Shown piece by piece: positions 34,725 through 43,342 of a stretch of 64,000 nt of DNA; position 1 is the stretch's first letter, and every line of letters begins with the position of its first letter. Made by a program: the position numbers and the translations under genes. The notes beneath the pieces were generated by a model, which saw nothing but the letters and a program-made list of their open reading frames with translations, searched no databases and had not been told where the DNA came from. The stretch is from Vibrio cholerae. GTDB taxonomy: Bacteria; Actinomycetota; Actinomycetes; Actinomycetales; Micrococcaceae. Location of the stretch: the NCBI GenBank assembly GCA_009728235.1, contig WNZI01000003.1, forward strand, positions 121,717 to 185,716, given 5' to 3'.

Positions 34725-35836
34725 CGCTGCGGATCCGGGTGCTGTGCCCGGTAGATCTCCATCTGCCGGTACCTGCGCTGGAGGCTATCCCGCCGGGGCG
34801 TGTTCTCCGCCTCCTTCGGCTCGGCCGTGAGGTCGATGTGGCGCTCACCGTAGTGCCACAGCAGCATGTCGTCGAGGAGGCGGTCCGGGCCCGGGGAGTA
34901 CCGGTGGTCAAGCGCCCTGCGGACGGTCGTGATGGTGTCGGCCTGAAGCAGGGACACGAGTTCCAGCGTGGTCTTCAGGTCGTGGGCCGCCAGGAGCTCG
35001 GCCGCCCATCCCCAGTTGTCGTCCGCCTTGCGGTCGACGTGCGGCAGCAGCGTCTGCCAGATGTCCCGGATCCGGTTCGGCGTCAGGGGGGCGCTGCCCT
35101 CGCCGTCCTCGTCCCAGAATCCCGTCACGGTCTCGTATCGCTCATGGAGTTCGGCGAAGGCCGATTCCACGGTCTCGAGCATGGCGGCCGTCCCCGTGAA
35201 CTGGCGGTCGAAGTATGGACTCCAGGCCTTCGGGTTCGATGCCTTGAACCGGATGTCGTGTTCGATCTCCGACCAGGCGTGCGCGAGCACCGTCCGGACC
35301 TGTACTTCGAAGAGGTAGCTCCCCGCAGCTTTCGTGTCCGGGTCCACGGCCTGCTGGAAGGCACGGACGACCTCGTTGTGGATGGTGCGCATGATCAGGT
35401 GCCGGCTGGAGTAGCCGTAGGTGCCGGACTCGATGGACCCGATGTCCTTCTCGCGGTCGCCCCGGCAGTCGAACTCGTGGCGCTGTCGCTTGAGCAGGTT
35501 CGCCGCGAGATCCACCTCGTGCGGCAGGGTGGTGATGATGCGCACGCCCACCAGGTCGGTGAGGTTACGCAGTGGATCGGGGAACACGAGGGTGGGCGGT
35601 GCCCCGGCCTCGGGTGACGGCAGGGTGCGCGAGGCCTTGTCCCGGAAGGATGCGACGGTCTTGGTGCGGGCCGTGACGAACAGGGGATTGAGGTCCGTAC
35701 CGTCGAAGATCGCCGCGATGCTGTCTCGCATCGCGGCAGTGACGCGGTCCAGTGCGGGCCGCACGCGCTCGTACTCGAGCGTGTGACCCTCCACGACAGG
35801 TCGCAACCGCTCGTCGAGGTCATCCCACGCGCCCAT
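34721..35836 (-). CDS. RelA/SpoT-domain nucleotide pyrophosphokinase
   Basis: 371-residue stand-alone synthetase-type protein with no HD hydrolase, TGS or ACT domain. ATP-site motif RTKTVASFRDK (pattern RxKxxxSxxxK, about residue 72), DLVGVRIITTL, the G-loop region YGYSSRHLIM and the metal/GTP segment FEVQVRTVLAHAWSEIEHD are all present, so it should transfer pyrophosphate to a nucleotide (or, in toxic relatives, to tRNA). The C-terminal 160 residues are not a known domain to me. Start 35836 is chosen for GGAAAGG upstream; longer frames lack one. Coupled by ATGA to a small downstream gene. Confidence 0.88.
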   Translation of the reverse strand: MGAWDDLDERLRPVVEGHTLEYERVRPALDRVTAAMRDSIAAIFDGTDLNPLFVTARTKTVASFRDKASRTLPSPEAGAPPTLVFPDPLRNLTDLVGVRIITTLPHEVDLAANLLKRQRHEFDCRGDREKDIGSIESGTYGYSSRHLIMRTIHNEVVRAFQQAVDPDTKAAGSYLFEVQVRTVLAHAWSEIEHDIRFKASNPKAWSPYFDRQFTGTAAMLETVESAFAELHERYETVTGFWDEDGEGSAPLTPNRIRDIWQTLLPHVDRKADDNWGWAAELLAAHDLKTTLELVSLLQADTITTVRRALDHRYSPGPDRLLDDMLLWHYGERHIDLTAEPKEAENTPRRDSLQRRYRQMEIYRAQHPDPQR

Positions 35837-35888
35837 GTACCGTGCCTTTCCACGAAGAGACTTCATCGTAGCCAACCGGGGTGACGGA

Positions 35889-35894
35889 TACGCT
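35889..35894 (+). promoter_or_regulatory. -10 element, leaderless start of the esterase gene
   Basis: TACGCT ends 6 nt before the ATG at 35901; no ribosome site. Confidence 0.5.
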
Positions 35895-35900
35895 TCCCTG

Positions 35901-36796
35901 ATGGATGCTGAGGGTCGACGTTCCGTTCTTGTCCTGCTCGCCGCCGCCGGAGCGGCGGTCCTCGTCGCCTGCGGCGTCAAGGGCCCGTCGCGTGGCGCCC
36001 CGGCTCCACCCCGGCGCTACACGTACGGCGACGATCCGAGCCAGTTCGCCGACCTCTACCTGCCGCCGGGTGGAACGGGCGTCCTGGGCGTTGTCGTGAT
36101 AGTGCACGGCGGCTACTGGCGGTCCACCTACGGGGCCGAGCTGGGTGAGCCGCTGGCACAGGACCTCGCCGGCCGCGGCTACGCCTGCTGGAACCTGGAG
36201 TACCGCAGGGCGGGCAACGGAGGCGGCTGGCCGGCCACCTTCGAGGACGTCGCCGCCGGCATCGACCACCTGGCGGTGCTGCGGCGGAGCACGGCCTGGA
36301 CCTCCGTACGACGACGGCGCTCGGGCATTCCGCCGGCGGGCACCTCGCGGTCTGGGCGGCAGGACGGCCGGGACTGCCCGCGGAGGCACCCGGAGCGGGG
36401 ATCCCTCGCGTGCCGCTCACCGCCGTCGTCAGCCAGGCCGGAGTGCTGGACCTCCGCGCAGCCAGGGAACTCGGTCTCAGCGACGACGCCGTGGAGAACT
36501 TCCTCGGCGCGCCCGACGACCCCGACCGCTATGCGCTCGCGGACCCGATGACGGCCCTTCCCCTCGGTGTGCCCGTCTACGCGGTGCACGGACAAAAGGA
36601 CACCACGGTGCCCCTCAGCCAGTCCAAGGGCTACGTCGAGGCTGCGACGGCGGCCGGAGCGACAGCCGAACTGGTCCTCGTCCGGGGGGACCACTTCGCC
36701 GTCGTCACGCCGGGCTCCACGGCGTGGGAGGTGGTGGTCGGGCTGCTCGGCAGGGCTGCCGACGAGGCCTCACCCGGCCTGCCGGCAACGGGCTGA
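35901..36796 (+). pseudogene. Alpha/beta-hydrolase lipoprotein, interrupted by a -1 frameshift
   Basis: Exported esterase-type hydrolase. N-terminal lipoprotein signal ending VLVAC (Cys about residue 24). Oxyanion-type VIVHGGYWRSTYG and EYRRAGNGGGWPATFEDVAA lead to IDHLAVLR; there the frame breaks and the nucleophile elbow GHSAGGHLAVWAAG lies in the next frame, which continues through VYAVHGQKDTTVPLSQSKGY (acid) to GDHFAVVTPGS (His). One G is probably missing at about 36281-36287: 896 nt plus one gives 299 codons. Likely a sequencing error; otherwise a fresh pseudogene. Resembles BD-FAE/lipase-like hydrolases; substrate unknown. Confidence 0.84.
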
Positions 36797-36810
36797 CCGG
36801 GCCGCCACCG

Positions 36811-37611
36811 CTAGTTGAGGTTCAGGGTCCCCTCGGGCAGCGCACCGTCGGCGAGCAGGTCACGTGCCGCGTTCGCGAGCGCCGTGAGGGCGACGCGCTG
36901 GGTCCACGGCCCGTAGGAGATGCGGGCTACTCCGAGTTCCTGGAGTCGCGAGGGAGCGAGACTGCCGGGGACGTTGATGACGCTGAGGCGCCGCGGGCCG
37001 AAGGCGTCCACGAGTGTGGTCACCGCGTGCTCGTCCAGCAGGCCGGGTACGAAGACGTTCGTCGCGCCGCCGGCAAGGTAGGCCCTGCCGCGCTCGACGG
37101 CGTCGGCCAGGACATCGGCGGGGTCGCGGTCGCCGGCCTTCACGAAGGCATCGGTACGGGCATTGAGCACGAAGTCGATCCCCTCGGACCGTCCGGCCCG
37201 CAGTACCGCCTCCATCTGGGCCACGGCGTCGGCCAGCGGACGCATCTGGTCCTCGATGTTCGCTCCGACGATGCCGACGCCGATCGCCCGGCGCACGGTG
37301 TCCTCCGGGTCGCCGTAGCCCGACTCCAGGTCCGCGGAGACGGGCAGGGAGGTGGCGGCGGCGATGCGTCCGACGGCGATGATCATCTCCTCGACGGGGA
37401 TGTTCTCGCCGTCCTCGTAGCCGAGGGACGCTGCGATGGAGTGGCTGGCGGTGGCGAGTGCGGTGGTGCCGGGGAGGTCCGCTATCGTCTTCGCACTGAT
37501 GACGTCCCAGACATTGACGACCTGCAGGATCTCGGGGGCGGAGTGGAGTGCGGCGAGTGTTGCGGCCTTCGTTCCGAGGTCGTCGTTCCGGGTGGTGGGT
37601 GTCTCGGTCAT
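36811..37611 (-). CDS. Isocitrate lyase/PEP mutase superfamily enzyme
   Basis: 266-residue TIM-barrel enzyme acting on C-C or P-C bonds next to a carboxylate. Family features: VVNVWDVISAKTIADLPGT, LPVSADLESGYGD (Mg-binding acids), GVNIED-type strand read here as IVGANIEDQM, and DFVLNARTDAFVKAGD. It lacks the KKCGH motif of isocitrate lyase, so a PEP mutase/carboxyphosphonoenolpyruvate-mutase-like hydrolase or lyase is more likely. Its ATG overlaps the stop of the upstream hydrolase gene (ATGA), making it the third gene of the MhqO/MhqD-like operon. Confidence 0.9.
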   Translation of the reverse strand: MTETPTTRNDDLGTKAATLAALHSAPEILQVVNVWDVISAKTIADLPGTTALATASHSIAASLGYEDGENIPVEEMIIAVGRIAAATSLPVSADLESGYGDPEDTVRRAIGVGIVGANIEDQMRPLADAVAQMEAVLRAGRSEGIDFVLNARTDAFVKAGDRDPADVLADAVERGRAYLAGGATNVFVPGLLDEHAVTTLVDAFGPRRLSVINVPGSLAPSRLQELGVARISYGPWTQRVALTALANAARDLLADGALPEGTLNLN

Positions 37612-38246
37612 CGGGTTACCTTCTGTGTGTGGGAGGCGATCCAGGCGGCGGCGCCGGCCACCTCGCTGGAATGGATTCCGTGGCCGCCCTCGCGGACGGC
37701 CCGATCTACTTCGGCGCCACGGCTCTCGAGGATCGATCCGAGGCGCGTCACGCTGTCGAACGGGGCCATGGGGTCCGTCCGTCCGTTGAACAGGGCGACG
37801 GACGTACCGGTCAGGTCCGCGTCGATGCTCCGCCCCTCCAGGGGGTACATCCCGGAGAACGCGACGGCGAGTGGCAGCTCGGCGGGATGGAGCAGGAGGG
37901 TTGCGAGAGCGATGTTCGCGCCGTTGGAGAATCCCACGGCGACGAACGTGCGGTCGCCGATCCCGTAGGTCTCGCGTGCGCGGTCGAGGAAGCCGACGAA
38001 CTCTGCGGACCGTCGGACGACGTCGTCGACGTCGAACACGCCCTCGCTCAGGCGCCGGAACCAGCGGTTCATCCCGTGCTCCTGCACCGGCCCCCGCGGC
38101 GCGAGGTAGCCGGCGCCGGGGGCGAGGCGTTCGACGAGCGGAAGGAGGTCCTGTTCGGTGCCGCCCGTGCCGTGCAGGAGCAGCAGCACCGGGCTGCCCT
38201 CTGTTCCCGGGTCGAAGAGATGGGGCCAGTCGTGTGTCGTGGTCAT
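37608..38246 (-). CDS. MhqD-like carboxylesterase (alpha/beta hydrolase)
   Basis: 212-residue serine hydrolase of the phospholipase/carboxylesterase family: VLLLLHGTGGTEQDLLPLVE, then LAPRGPVQEHGMNRWFRRL, nucleophile elbow AVGFSNGANIALA, FNGRTDPMAP (acid) and REGGHGIHSSEV (His). In Bacillus, MhqD acts with the dioxygenases MhqO/MhqE against quinones. Here the order dioxygenase then hydrolase is the same, 10 nt apart. It is followed without gap by the PEP-mutase-like gene. Confidence 0.9.
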   Translation of the reverse strand: MTTTHDWPHLFDPGTEGSPVLLLLHGTGGTEQDLLPLVERLAPGAGYLAPRGPVQEHGMNRWFRRLSEGVFDVDDVVRRSAEFVGFLDRARETYGIGDRTFVAVGFSNGANIALATLLLHPAELPLAVAFSGMYPLEGRSIDADLTGTSVALFNGRTDPMAPFDSVTRLGSILESRGAEVDRAVREGGHGIHSSEVAGAAAWIASHTQKVTR

Positions 38247-38256
38247 GCGTCCACCC

Positions 38257-39234
38257 CTACTTGAAGAAGGCCTGGACGGCGGGATTGTTCTCGCCGGGCA
38301 GGTCGATCCTGGCGACCGCACGGGAGATGGCCTCCCGGTTCGGTTCGAGCCACGGCGGCAGCTTCAGGGATCGGCCGAGTTCCAGCAGCGGCTCGTCGAT
38401 GTCGAACCCGGGGGTGTCCGTCGCGATCTCCAGGAGGGTTCCTCCGGGCTCGCGGAAGTAGATGGAGGTGAAGTACTGGCGGTCCAGGATCGCCGTCACC
38501 CCGTAACCGCGCTCGGCCAGTTCCTGGCGCCACAGTTCCTGCGTCGCCTGGTCGGGGACCCGGAAGGCGATGTGGTGCACGGTGCCACCGGCCACGAGAC
38601 CGCGTTCGCCCCGCGGATCGGACACGACGTCGACCACGGTACCCGGCTCGCCCTCGTGCGTGCTCAGGCGGTAGCGGCCGTCCTTCTCCGCGAGGACCGT
38701 CATTCCGAGGTCCCGGGTCAGGGTCTCGAGGGTCCGCGCCGGATCCTGCACCGTCAGGACGGAGGAGTGCTGGCCCCGGACGGCGTATTCGGCGGGGACG
38801 GAGGCGGAGTCCCAGGGGTTGCGGGGATCCGAGAGGGAGGAGGCCACGAGGTCGATCTGCAGGCCGTCGGGGTCCCGGAGCGAGAGCCGCTCCTCCTCCG
38901 AGGATGCGCGGGAGACCACCGACTCGACGCCGATGGACCGGAAGTGCTCCTGCCACCAGCCCAGGGTTCCCTGCGGCACCGAGAACGCGGTGGTGGTCGA
39001 CTGCCCGCTCCCTATGCGTCCGCTGCGGATGCCCTGCCAGGGGAAGAAGGTGAGCAGCGAGCCGGGGCGGCCCGATTCGTCACCGTAGTACAGGTGGTAG
39101 GTGCCGGGATCGTCGAAGTTCACCGTCCTCTTGACGAGGCGCAGCCCCAGTCCCCTGATGTAGAAATCGATGTTCTTCTGGGGGTCACCGGCGATCGCCG
39201 TGACGTGGTGGAGACCTTCGGTTCGAGCAGTCAC
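38257..39234 (-). CDS. MhqO-like ring-cleaving dioxygenase (VOC family)
   Basis: 325-residue glyoxalase/extradiol-type metalloenzyme built of repeated beta-alpha-beta-beta-beta modules. Metal ligands fit GLHHVTAIAGDPQKNIDFY (His), GGTVHHIAFRVPD (His) and the Glu of EPGGTLLEIATDTPGF; HLYYGDESGRPGSLLTFFPW is typical of MhqO/MhqE proteins. They protect against hydroquinone and related electrophiles. GTG start at 39234 is chosen for AAGGAGG 6 nt upstream. First gene of the operon with the MhqD-like hydrolase. Confidence 0.92.
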   Translation of the reverse strand: MTARTEGLHHVTAIAGDPQKNIDFYIRGLGLRLVKRTVNFDDPGTYHLYYGDESGRPGSLLTFFPWQGIRSGRIGSGQSTTTAFSVPQGTLGWWQEHFRSIGVESVVSRASSEEERLSLRDPDGLQIDLVASSLSDPRNPWDSASVPAEYAVRGQHSSVLTVQDPARTLETLTRDLGMTVLAEKDGRYRLSTHEGEPGTVVDVVSDPRGERGLVAGGTVHHIAFRVPDQATQELWRQELAERGYGVTAILDRQYFTSIYFREPGGTLLEIATDTPGFDIDEPLLELGRSLKLPPWLEPNREAISRAVARIDLPGENNPAVQAFFK

Positions 39235-39270
39235 GCTGTCCTCCTTGGATGGAGCCGGTTCGGCTGCCCG

Positions 39271-39292
39271 GCATGTCGATGCAAACGCATGC
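39271..39292 (-). promoter_or_regulatory. GCAT-rich inverted repeats upstream of the dioxygenase operon
   Basis: Nested inverted repeats GCATG...CATGC and ATGC-AAAC-GCAT between 40 and 60 nt upstream of the GTG. A MarR/DUF24-type repressor site (as MhqR) is conceivable but not shown. Confidence 0.3.
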
Positions 39293-39389
39293 ATATCCTC
39301 CTTTGTTCCCTGCGCCGGTCCCTCCCGCGCTTGGATCGGCAGACTGCTGAGCGTCGTGCTGGTTCAGCTTCCTGTGTCATCCTGTGACC

Positions 39390-39872
39390 ATGGCAGCGAA
39401 AGAGCGGGTCCAGGGGTGGATCCGCCGCACCGGCATCGAGGTGATCGGGTGGACCCTCGTGGTCCTCGGGATCGCGGCGCTGGTGCTGCCGGGTCCCGGT
39501 CTCCTGATGCTCGCCGCGGGGCTCGCCGTCCTCTCGCAGCAGTACCACTGGGCGCGCCGCTCGCTCAAGCCGTTGAAGGCGAATGCCTACCATGCGGCCG
39601 CCCTCGGCGTGAAGACCATCCCCCGTATCGCCGCGAGTTGCGCCAGTGCGCTGGTGATCATGAGCCTCGGGATCATCTGGATCCTCCGGCCGGACGTGCC
39701 TGCCTGGTGGTTCCTCGAGGACAAGTGGTGGCTCTTCGGCGGCACCGGCACGGGGATCAGCCTCATCGCCTCGTCCCTGATCGCCCTCGTCCTCATCGTG
39801 TACAGCGTGCGGCGGTTCCGCGGGCAACCCGTCCCGCCCCGGCGGTCGGCCCTGGCCGTCGACGCCGAGTAG
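39390..39872 (+). CDS. PGPGW-type transmembrane protein (TIGR02611-like)
   Basis: 160-residue membrane protein of unknown role. The family hallmark is VLPGPGLLMLAAGLAVLSQ, a Pro/Gly-rich first hydrophobic hairpin (residues 18-48), followed by a short amphipathic part and two more hydrophobic segments (SALVIMSLGIIWIL, GISLIASSLIALVLIVYSV). Ends in a basic/proline tail. Start is uncertain: ATG 39390 or GTG 39384, neither with a good ribosome site. It is divergent from the dioxygenase operon. Confidence 0.82.
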   Translation: MAAKERVQGWIRRTGIEVIGWTLVVLGIAALVLPGPGLLMLAAGLAVLSQQYHWARRSLKPLKANAYHAAALGVKTIPRIAASCASALVIMSLGIIWILRPDVPAWWFLEDKWWLFGGTGTGISLIASSLIALVLIVYSVRRFRGQPVPPRRSALAVDAE

Positions 39873-39958
39873 CGCCGCGACGACCGCGTTCCTCGCTGCA
39901 CGGCTCGGGGCGTCACGGGAAGGGACGGGGCAGCCGTCGCCCTCCGAGTCCCTGCTGG

Positions 39959-39964
39959 TAGTTT
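39959..39964 (+). promoter_or_regulatory. -10 element, leaderless start of the sugar kinase gene
   Basis: TAGTTT ends 6 nt before GTG 39971; no Shine-Dalgarno in between. Confidence 0.55.
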
Positions 39965-39970
39965 GAAACC

Positions 39971-40894
39971 GTGCTCACCGTAATCGGGGAAACCCTCATC
40001 GACGAAGTCGTCAGCGACACCGCCTCCATGCGCGCGCACGTGGGCGGAAGCCCCATGAACGTCGCCGTCGGGCTCGCACGGCTCGGCCATCCCGCCCAGT
40101 TCGTCGGCCGGTACGGCGACGACGACTACGGCCGGATGATCCAGCGGCACCTCCGCGAGAACTCGGTGCCCTTCCCCCTCGAACCCGACGGGGCTCCCAC
40201 CAGTGTCGCCACGGCGCGCCTGGACCCCGCCGGAGGAGCGTCCTACGACTTCCAGCTCGTGTGGGACCTCCCCGGCCTCACTGCGCAGAAGGAACGTCTG
40301 CTCGACGGGACCACCCTCCTGCACACCGGCTCGATCGCGACGATGCTCGCGCCGGGAGCGCAGGACGTGCTGGCTCTGGTGACGGCCGCCCATCCCCTCG
40401 TCACGGTGACGTACGACCCGAACTGCAGGCCCACGATCATCCGGGACCCGTCCTTCGCGCGCGAGCAGGCCGAGAAGTTCGTCGCGCTCGCGGACGTCGT
40501 GAAGGCCTCCGACGAGGATCTCCAGTGGCTGTACCCGGACCGCACGCCGGAGAGGTCCGCGCGGGCGTGGCTGGAGGCGGGTGCCGCCGTCGTCGTCGTG
40601 ACCCGCGGGTCCAAGGGCCCGTGGGGGGTCTGCAGGGCCGGCGAGGCCTCGGTGCCCGCGCCGTCCACCAGTGTGGTGGACACGGTGGGTGCGGGGGATT
40701 CCTTCATGGCGGCCCTGCTCGGGGCGCTCGTGGACCTGGAACTCGACGGCGCCCATCGGAGGGACGAGCTGCGCCGAATCAATCTCGGGCAGTTGACCGG
40801 CGTGCTGCAGTACGCGGCACGGGCGGCAGCCATCACCGTCTCCCGGGCAGGTGCCAATCCGCCCACGCGCCAGGAGATGGCACAGCACGACTGA
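39971..40894 (+). CDS. PfkB-family carbohydrate kinase, fructokinase-like
   Basis: 307-residue ribokinase-fold sugar kinase. N-terminal LTVIGETLIDEVV and HVGGSPMNVAVGLARLG (substrate-side Gly-Gly), and the C-terminal catalytic signature DTVGAGDSFMAALLGAL with the base Asp in GAGD. Similar to fructokinases by length and the GSPMNVA motif, but the sugar is not certain. The GTG start follows a leaderless -10. Four tandem 7-bp repeats follow the stop. Confidence 0.9.
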   Translation: MLTVIGETLIDEVVSDTASMRAHVGGSPMNVAVGLARLGHPAQFVGRYGDDDYGRMIQRHLRENSVPFPLEPDGAPTSVATARLDPAGGASYDFQLVWDLPGLTAQKERLLDGTTLLHTGSIATMLAPGAQDVLALVTAAHPLVTVTYDPNCRPTIIRDPSFAREQAEKFVALADVVKASDEDLQWLYPDRTPERSARAWLEAGAAVVVVTRGSKGPWGVCRAGEASVPAPSTSVVDTVGAGDSFMAALLGALVDLELDGAHRRDELRRINLGQLTGVLQYAARAAAITVSRAGANPPTRQEMAQHD

Positions 40895-40903
40895 CCGACC
40901 GCT

Positions 40904-40931
40904 ACAGACCACAGACCACAGACCACGGACC
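40904..40931 (+). repeat. Four tandem 7-bp repeats
   Basis: ACAGACC three times, then ACGGACC, between the sugar kinase stop and the PEBP gene start. Purely descriptive; a slippage-prone tract. Confidence 0.85.
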
Positions 40932-40951
40932 CGATGCCAGGAGCACAAGCG

Positions 40952-41479
40952 ATGACCCGCGACCCGTACGCAGACCTTCCCCAGGTAGCCGACTTCCAGC
41001 TCACGAGCGAGAGCATGACGCACGGGGCGCGCCTCGACGACGCCCAGGCGTCGGGCATGATGGGCGCGGGCGGCCAGGACGAATCGCCGCAGCTGAGCTG
41101 GAGCGGGTTCCCCGAGGGAACGAGGAGCTTCGCCGTGACGGTGTACGACCCGGACGCTCCCACGGCGAGCGGGTTCTGGCACTGGGCGGTCTTCAACCTG
41201 CCCGTGACCACCACCTCCCTGCCCGCGGGGGCGGGGACCGCCGGTTCGGGACAGCTGCCCGAGGGCGCCGTGCAGCTGCGGAACGACGGCGGGTTCGCCG
41301 GGTTCGTAGGGGCCGCGCCTCCGCAGGGCCACGGCCCCCACCACTACCACGTGGTGGTGCACGCCGTGGACGTGGAGACCCTCGACATCCCCTCCGAGGC
41401 CACTCCGGCCTACCTCGGGTTCAACCTCTTCTCCCACAGCATCGGGCGCGCCAGACTGATCGGTACGTTCGAGCAGTGA
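40952..41479 (+). CDS. YbhB/YbcL (PEBP) family protein
   Basis: 175-residue phosphatidylethanolamine-binding-protein fold, cytoplasmic. Ligand-pocket motifs: [37 protein letters not shown] and [18 protein letters not shown]. Bacterial members are called Raf-kinase-inhibitor-like but have no known partner. ATG at 40952 is preferred over ATG at 40934 because AGGAG lies 8 nt before it. Confidence 0.92.
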   Translation: MTRDPYADLPQVADFQLTSESMTHGARLDDAQASGMMGAGGQDESPQLSWSGFPEGTRSFAVTVYDPDAPTASGFWHWAVFNLPVTTTSLPAGAGTAGSGQLPEGAVQLRNDGGFAGFVGAAPPQGHGPHHYHVVVHAVDVETLDIPSEATPAYLGFNLFSHSIGRARLIGTFEQ

Positions 41480-41553
41480 CCGCCGGCACCACCCGTCCGG
41501 TGGCTGCTCGGGCCGCCGGTAGGGTGGAAGCCCAAGGACAGAAGGAGTCAGCG

Positions 41554-42363
41554 ATGCGCCTCGTGGCGAGCGACATGGACGGGACCGTCGTGGGTCATGA
41601 CGGCATGATGAGCGCCCGCACGATCGACGCGTTCAGGGCGTGCATCGAGGCCGGGGTCGACGTCGTGTTCGTCACCGGCCGCCCGCCGCGCTGGCTCCAG
41701 CCACTCCGCGACCAGCTCGGGCACACGGGCACGGTGATCTGCTCCAACGGTGCACTGACCTACGATCTCCGGTCCGAGCGGGTCCTCGAGGCGAAGCTCC
41801 TCGACCCGCAGGACGTCTTCGCGGCCCGGGACATCATCCGTGGGCTGTTCCCCGCTGCGACCTTCGCTGCGGAGACCGTTTCCGGGTTCAAGATCGAATC
41901 CGGTTTCGCGGATGCCGCGACCTCGGAACTGCTCGGTGGAATCACGGCCCGGCCGTTCGAGGAGACCCTGCCGGGCGAGGAGATCGTGAAGTTCCTCGCA
42001 CGGGAGAAGGACATCTCACCCGATGCCTTCCTGGCAGCGGTGCGGCCCGCCGTCGCGCACCTCGTCTCGACGACGCACTCGGCCCCGACGACCGCGCTGC
42101 TGGAGATGGCACTGCCGGACATCAACAAGTCCGTCACGCTCGCCCGGTACGCGGCGGAGCGGGGGATCGACGCCGCCGACGTGGTCGCTTTCGGCGACAT
42201 GCCCAACGACGTGCAGATGCTCGACTGGGCGGGCCACGGCTACGCGATGGCATCCGGCCACCCGGACGCCCTGGCCGCGGCGAACCTCGTCGCGCCGCCG
42301 TTCGACGAGGACGGCGTGGCGCAGGTCCTGGAGGAACGCCTTGCGGCGCTCCGCACGGCCTGA
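41554..42363 (+). CDS. HAD-superfamily phosphatase, Cof type
   Basis: 269-residue sugar-phosphate or nucleotide phosphatase. Motif I VASDMDGTVV, motif II VFVTGRPPRW, Lys motif (INKSVTLARYAAERGI) and motif IV AFGDMPNDVQMLDWAG; the C2-type cap lies at about 85-190. ATG follows AGAAGGAG. The next gene starts inside its end (TTG at 42341), so the two are translationally coupled. Confidence 0.93.
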   Translation: MRLVASDMDGTVVGHDGMMSARTIDAFRACIEAGVDVVFVTGRPPRWLQPLRDQLGHTGTVICSNGALTYDLRSERVLEAKLLDPQDVFAARDIIRGLFPAATFAAETVSGFKIESGFADAATSELLGGITARPFEETLPGEEIVKFLAREKDISPDAFLAAVRPAVAHLVSTTHSAPTTALLEMALPDINKSVTLARYAAERGIDAADVVAFGDMPNDVQMLDWAGHGYAMASGHPDALAAANLVAPPFDEDGVAQVLEERLAALRTA

Positions 42364-43175
42364 GCGCCACGACTACCCCTACTTCGACAGTACGGGCGCG
42401 CCCGCGGGTCGCCGGCATCCGCTGGCGTTCTCCCACCGGGGTTTCGCGCCTGATGGCGACGAGAACACCACGGCGGCCTTCGACCGGGCAGTGCGGCTCG
42501 GCTTCGGATACCTGGAGATCGACGTCCGAGCCTCCAGCGACGGCGTGGTGATGGTCTTCCACGACGAGGACCTCGACCGCGTGACCGATGCCCGCGGCCC
42601 GGTGGCGGCGCGGACGGCTGCGGAGCTGGCGCGGCTTCCCGTGGCCGGACGCGATGGCATCCCGACACTCGAGGCGGTCCTGCTGCGGTGGCCGGACCTG
42701 CGCCTGAACATCGACGTGAAGAGCGACGACTGCGTCCGGCCCCTCGCGGAGCTCGTCAACGGTCTCACGGCCCACGACCGCGTCCTGATCGCCTCCTTCT
42801 CCGACCGGCGCCGCCTGACCGTGCTGCGACTGCTCGACCGGCCCACGGCGTCCTCCGCCGGCATGGCGGTCAACGCCCTCCTGAAACTGGTCGCACCGCT
42901 CGGGCTGGCCGGCCCGATCGCGAGGCTGGCCCGTGTCCAGGCACTGCAGGTACCCGAGGCCTACCGTGGCGTGCGCGTGGTCACGCGCGCTTCGCGGCGG
43001 CCTGCCGCAGGGCCGGTCTCCAGGTCCATGTCTGGACCGTCAACCAGCGCGCGGACATGGACCGGTTGCTGGACCTCGGGGTGGACGGGCTGGTGTCGGA
43101 CGCGGCGACGTCCTCGCCGCCTGTCTGTCCGATCGGTCGGCGTGGCCGCAGCACGGACCGCGGCGGGTCCCGTAG
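42341..43175 (+). pseudogene. Glycerophosphodiester phosphodiesterase, two -1 frameshifts
   Basis: GDPD-family TIM barrel that splits glycerophosphodiesters into glycerol 3-phosphate and alcohol. Catalytic parts are intact: SHRGFAPDGDENTTAAF (His), EIDVRASSDGVVMVFHDED (Glu, Asp, His), LRLNIDVKSDD. After VPEAYRGVRVVT the frame changes to RFAAACRRAGLQVHVWTVN...GLVSDAAT and then again to VLAACLSDRSAWPQ before TAG. Missing bases lie near 42983-42990 and 43108-43110; 835 nt plus two gives 279 codons. TTG start at 42341 is set by GGAGG (42330-42334), overlapping the HAD gene by 23 nt. Confidence 0.84.
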
Positions 43176-43218
43176 ACCTGCCGGTCATGGCACCGGACCC
43201 GCAGGTAGCGGATGTGCG

Positions 43219-43254
43219 GGAGCCCGGTCGCGGCCACTCCCGCGACCGGGCTCC
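43219..43254 (+). terminator. Terminator after the GDPD gene
   Basis: Perfect 15-bp stem GGAGCCCGGTCGCGG/CCGCGACCGGGCTCC with 6-nt loop. Confidence 0.85.
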
Positions 43255-43313
43255 CTCGGTGTCGGTGTGTCATCGGGGTATCGCGCCCGCCGTTGACCCA
43301 CCGAGTCTGGGGC

Positions 43314-43335
43314 GGGCGCCCGTGCTCGGGCGCCC
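43314..43335 (-). terminator. Terminator of the GH43 gene
   Basis: GGGCGCCCG/CGGGCGCCC, 9-bp stem with a 4-nt loop, 8 nt past the GH43 stop on the minus strand. Confidence 0.75.
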
Positions 43336-43342
43336 CGTCGAA

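Noticed and set aside
34314..35836. Calling the synthetase/small-protein pair a toxin-antitoxin system
   Set aside because: Arrangement fits, but no motif proves toxicity or neutralisation; kept only as a hypothesis.
39384..39389. GTG at 39384 as start of the PGPGW protein
   Set aside because: Possible, but gives only two extra residues and no better ribosome site than ATG 39390.
40904..40931. Short direct repeats considered as CRISPR
   Set aside because: Units are 7 bp with no spacers and no cas genes nearby; no other array seen in the window.
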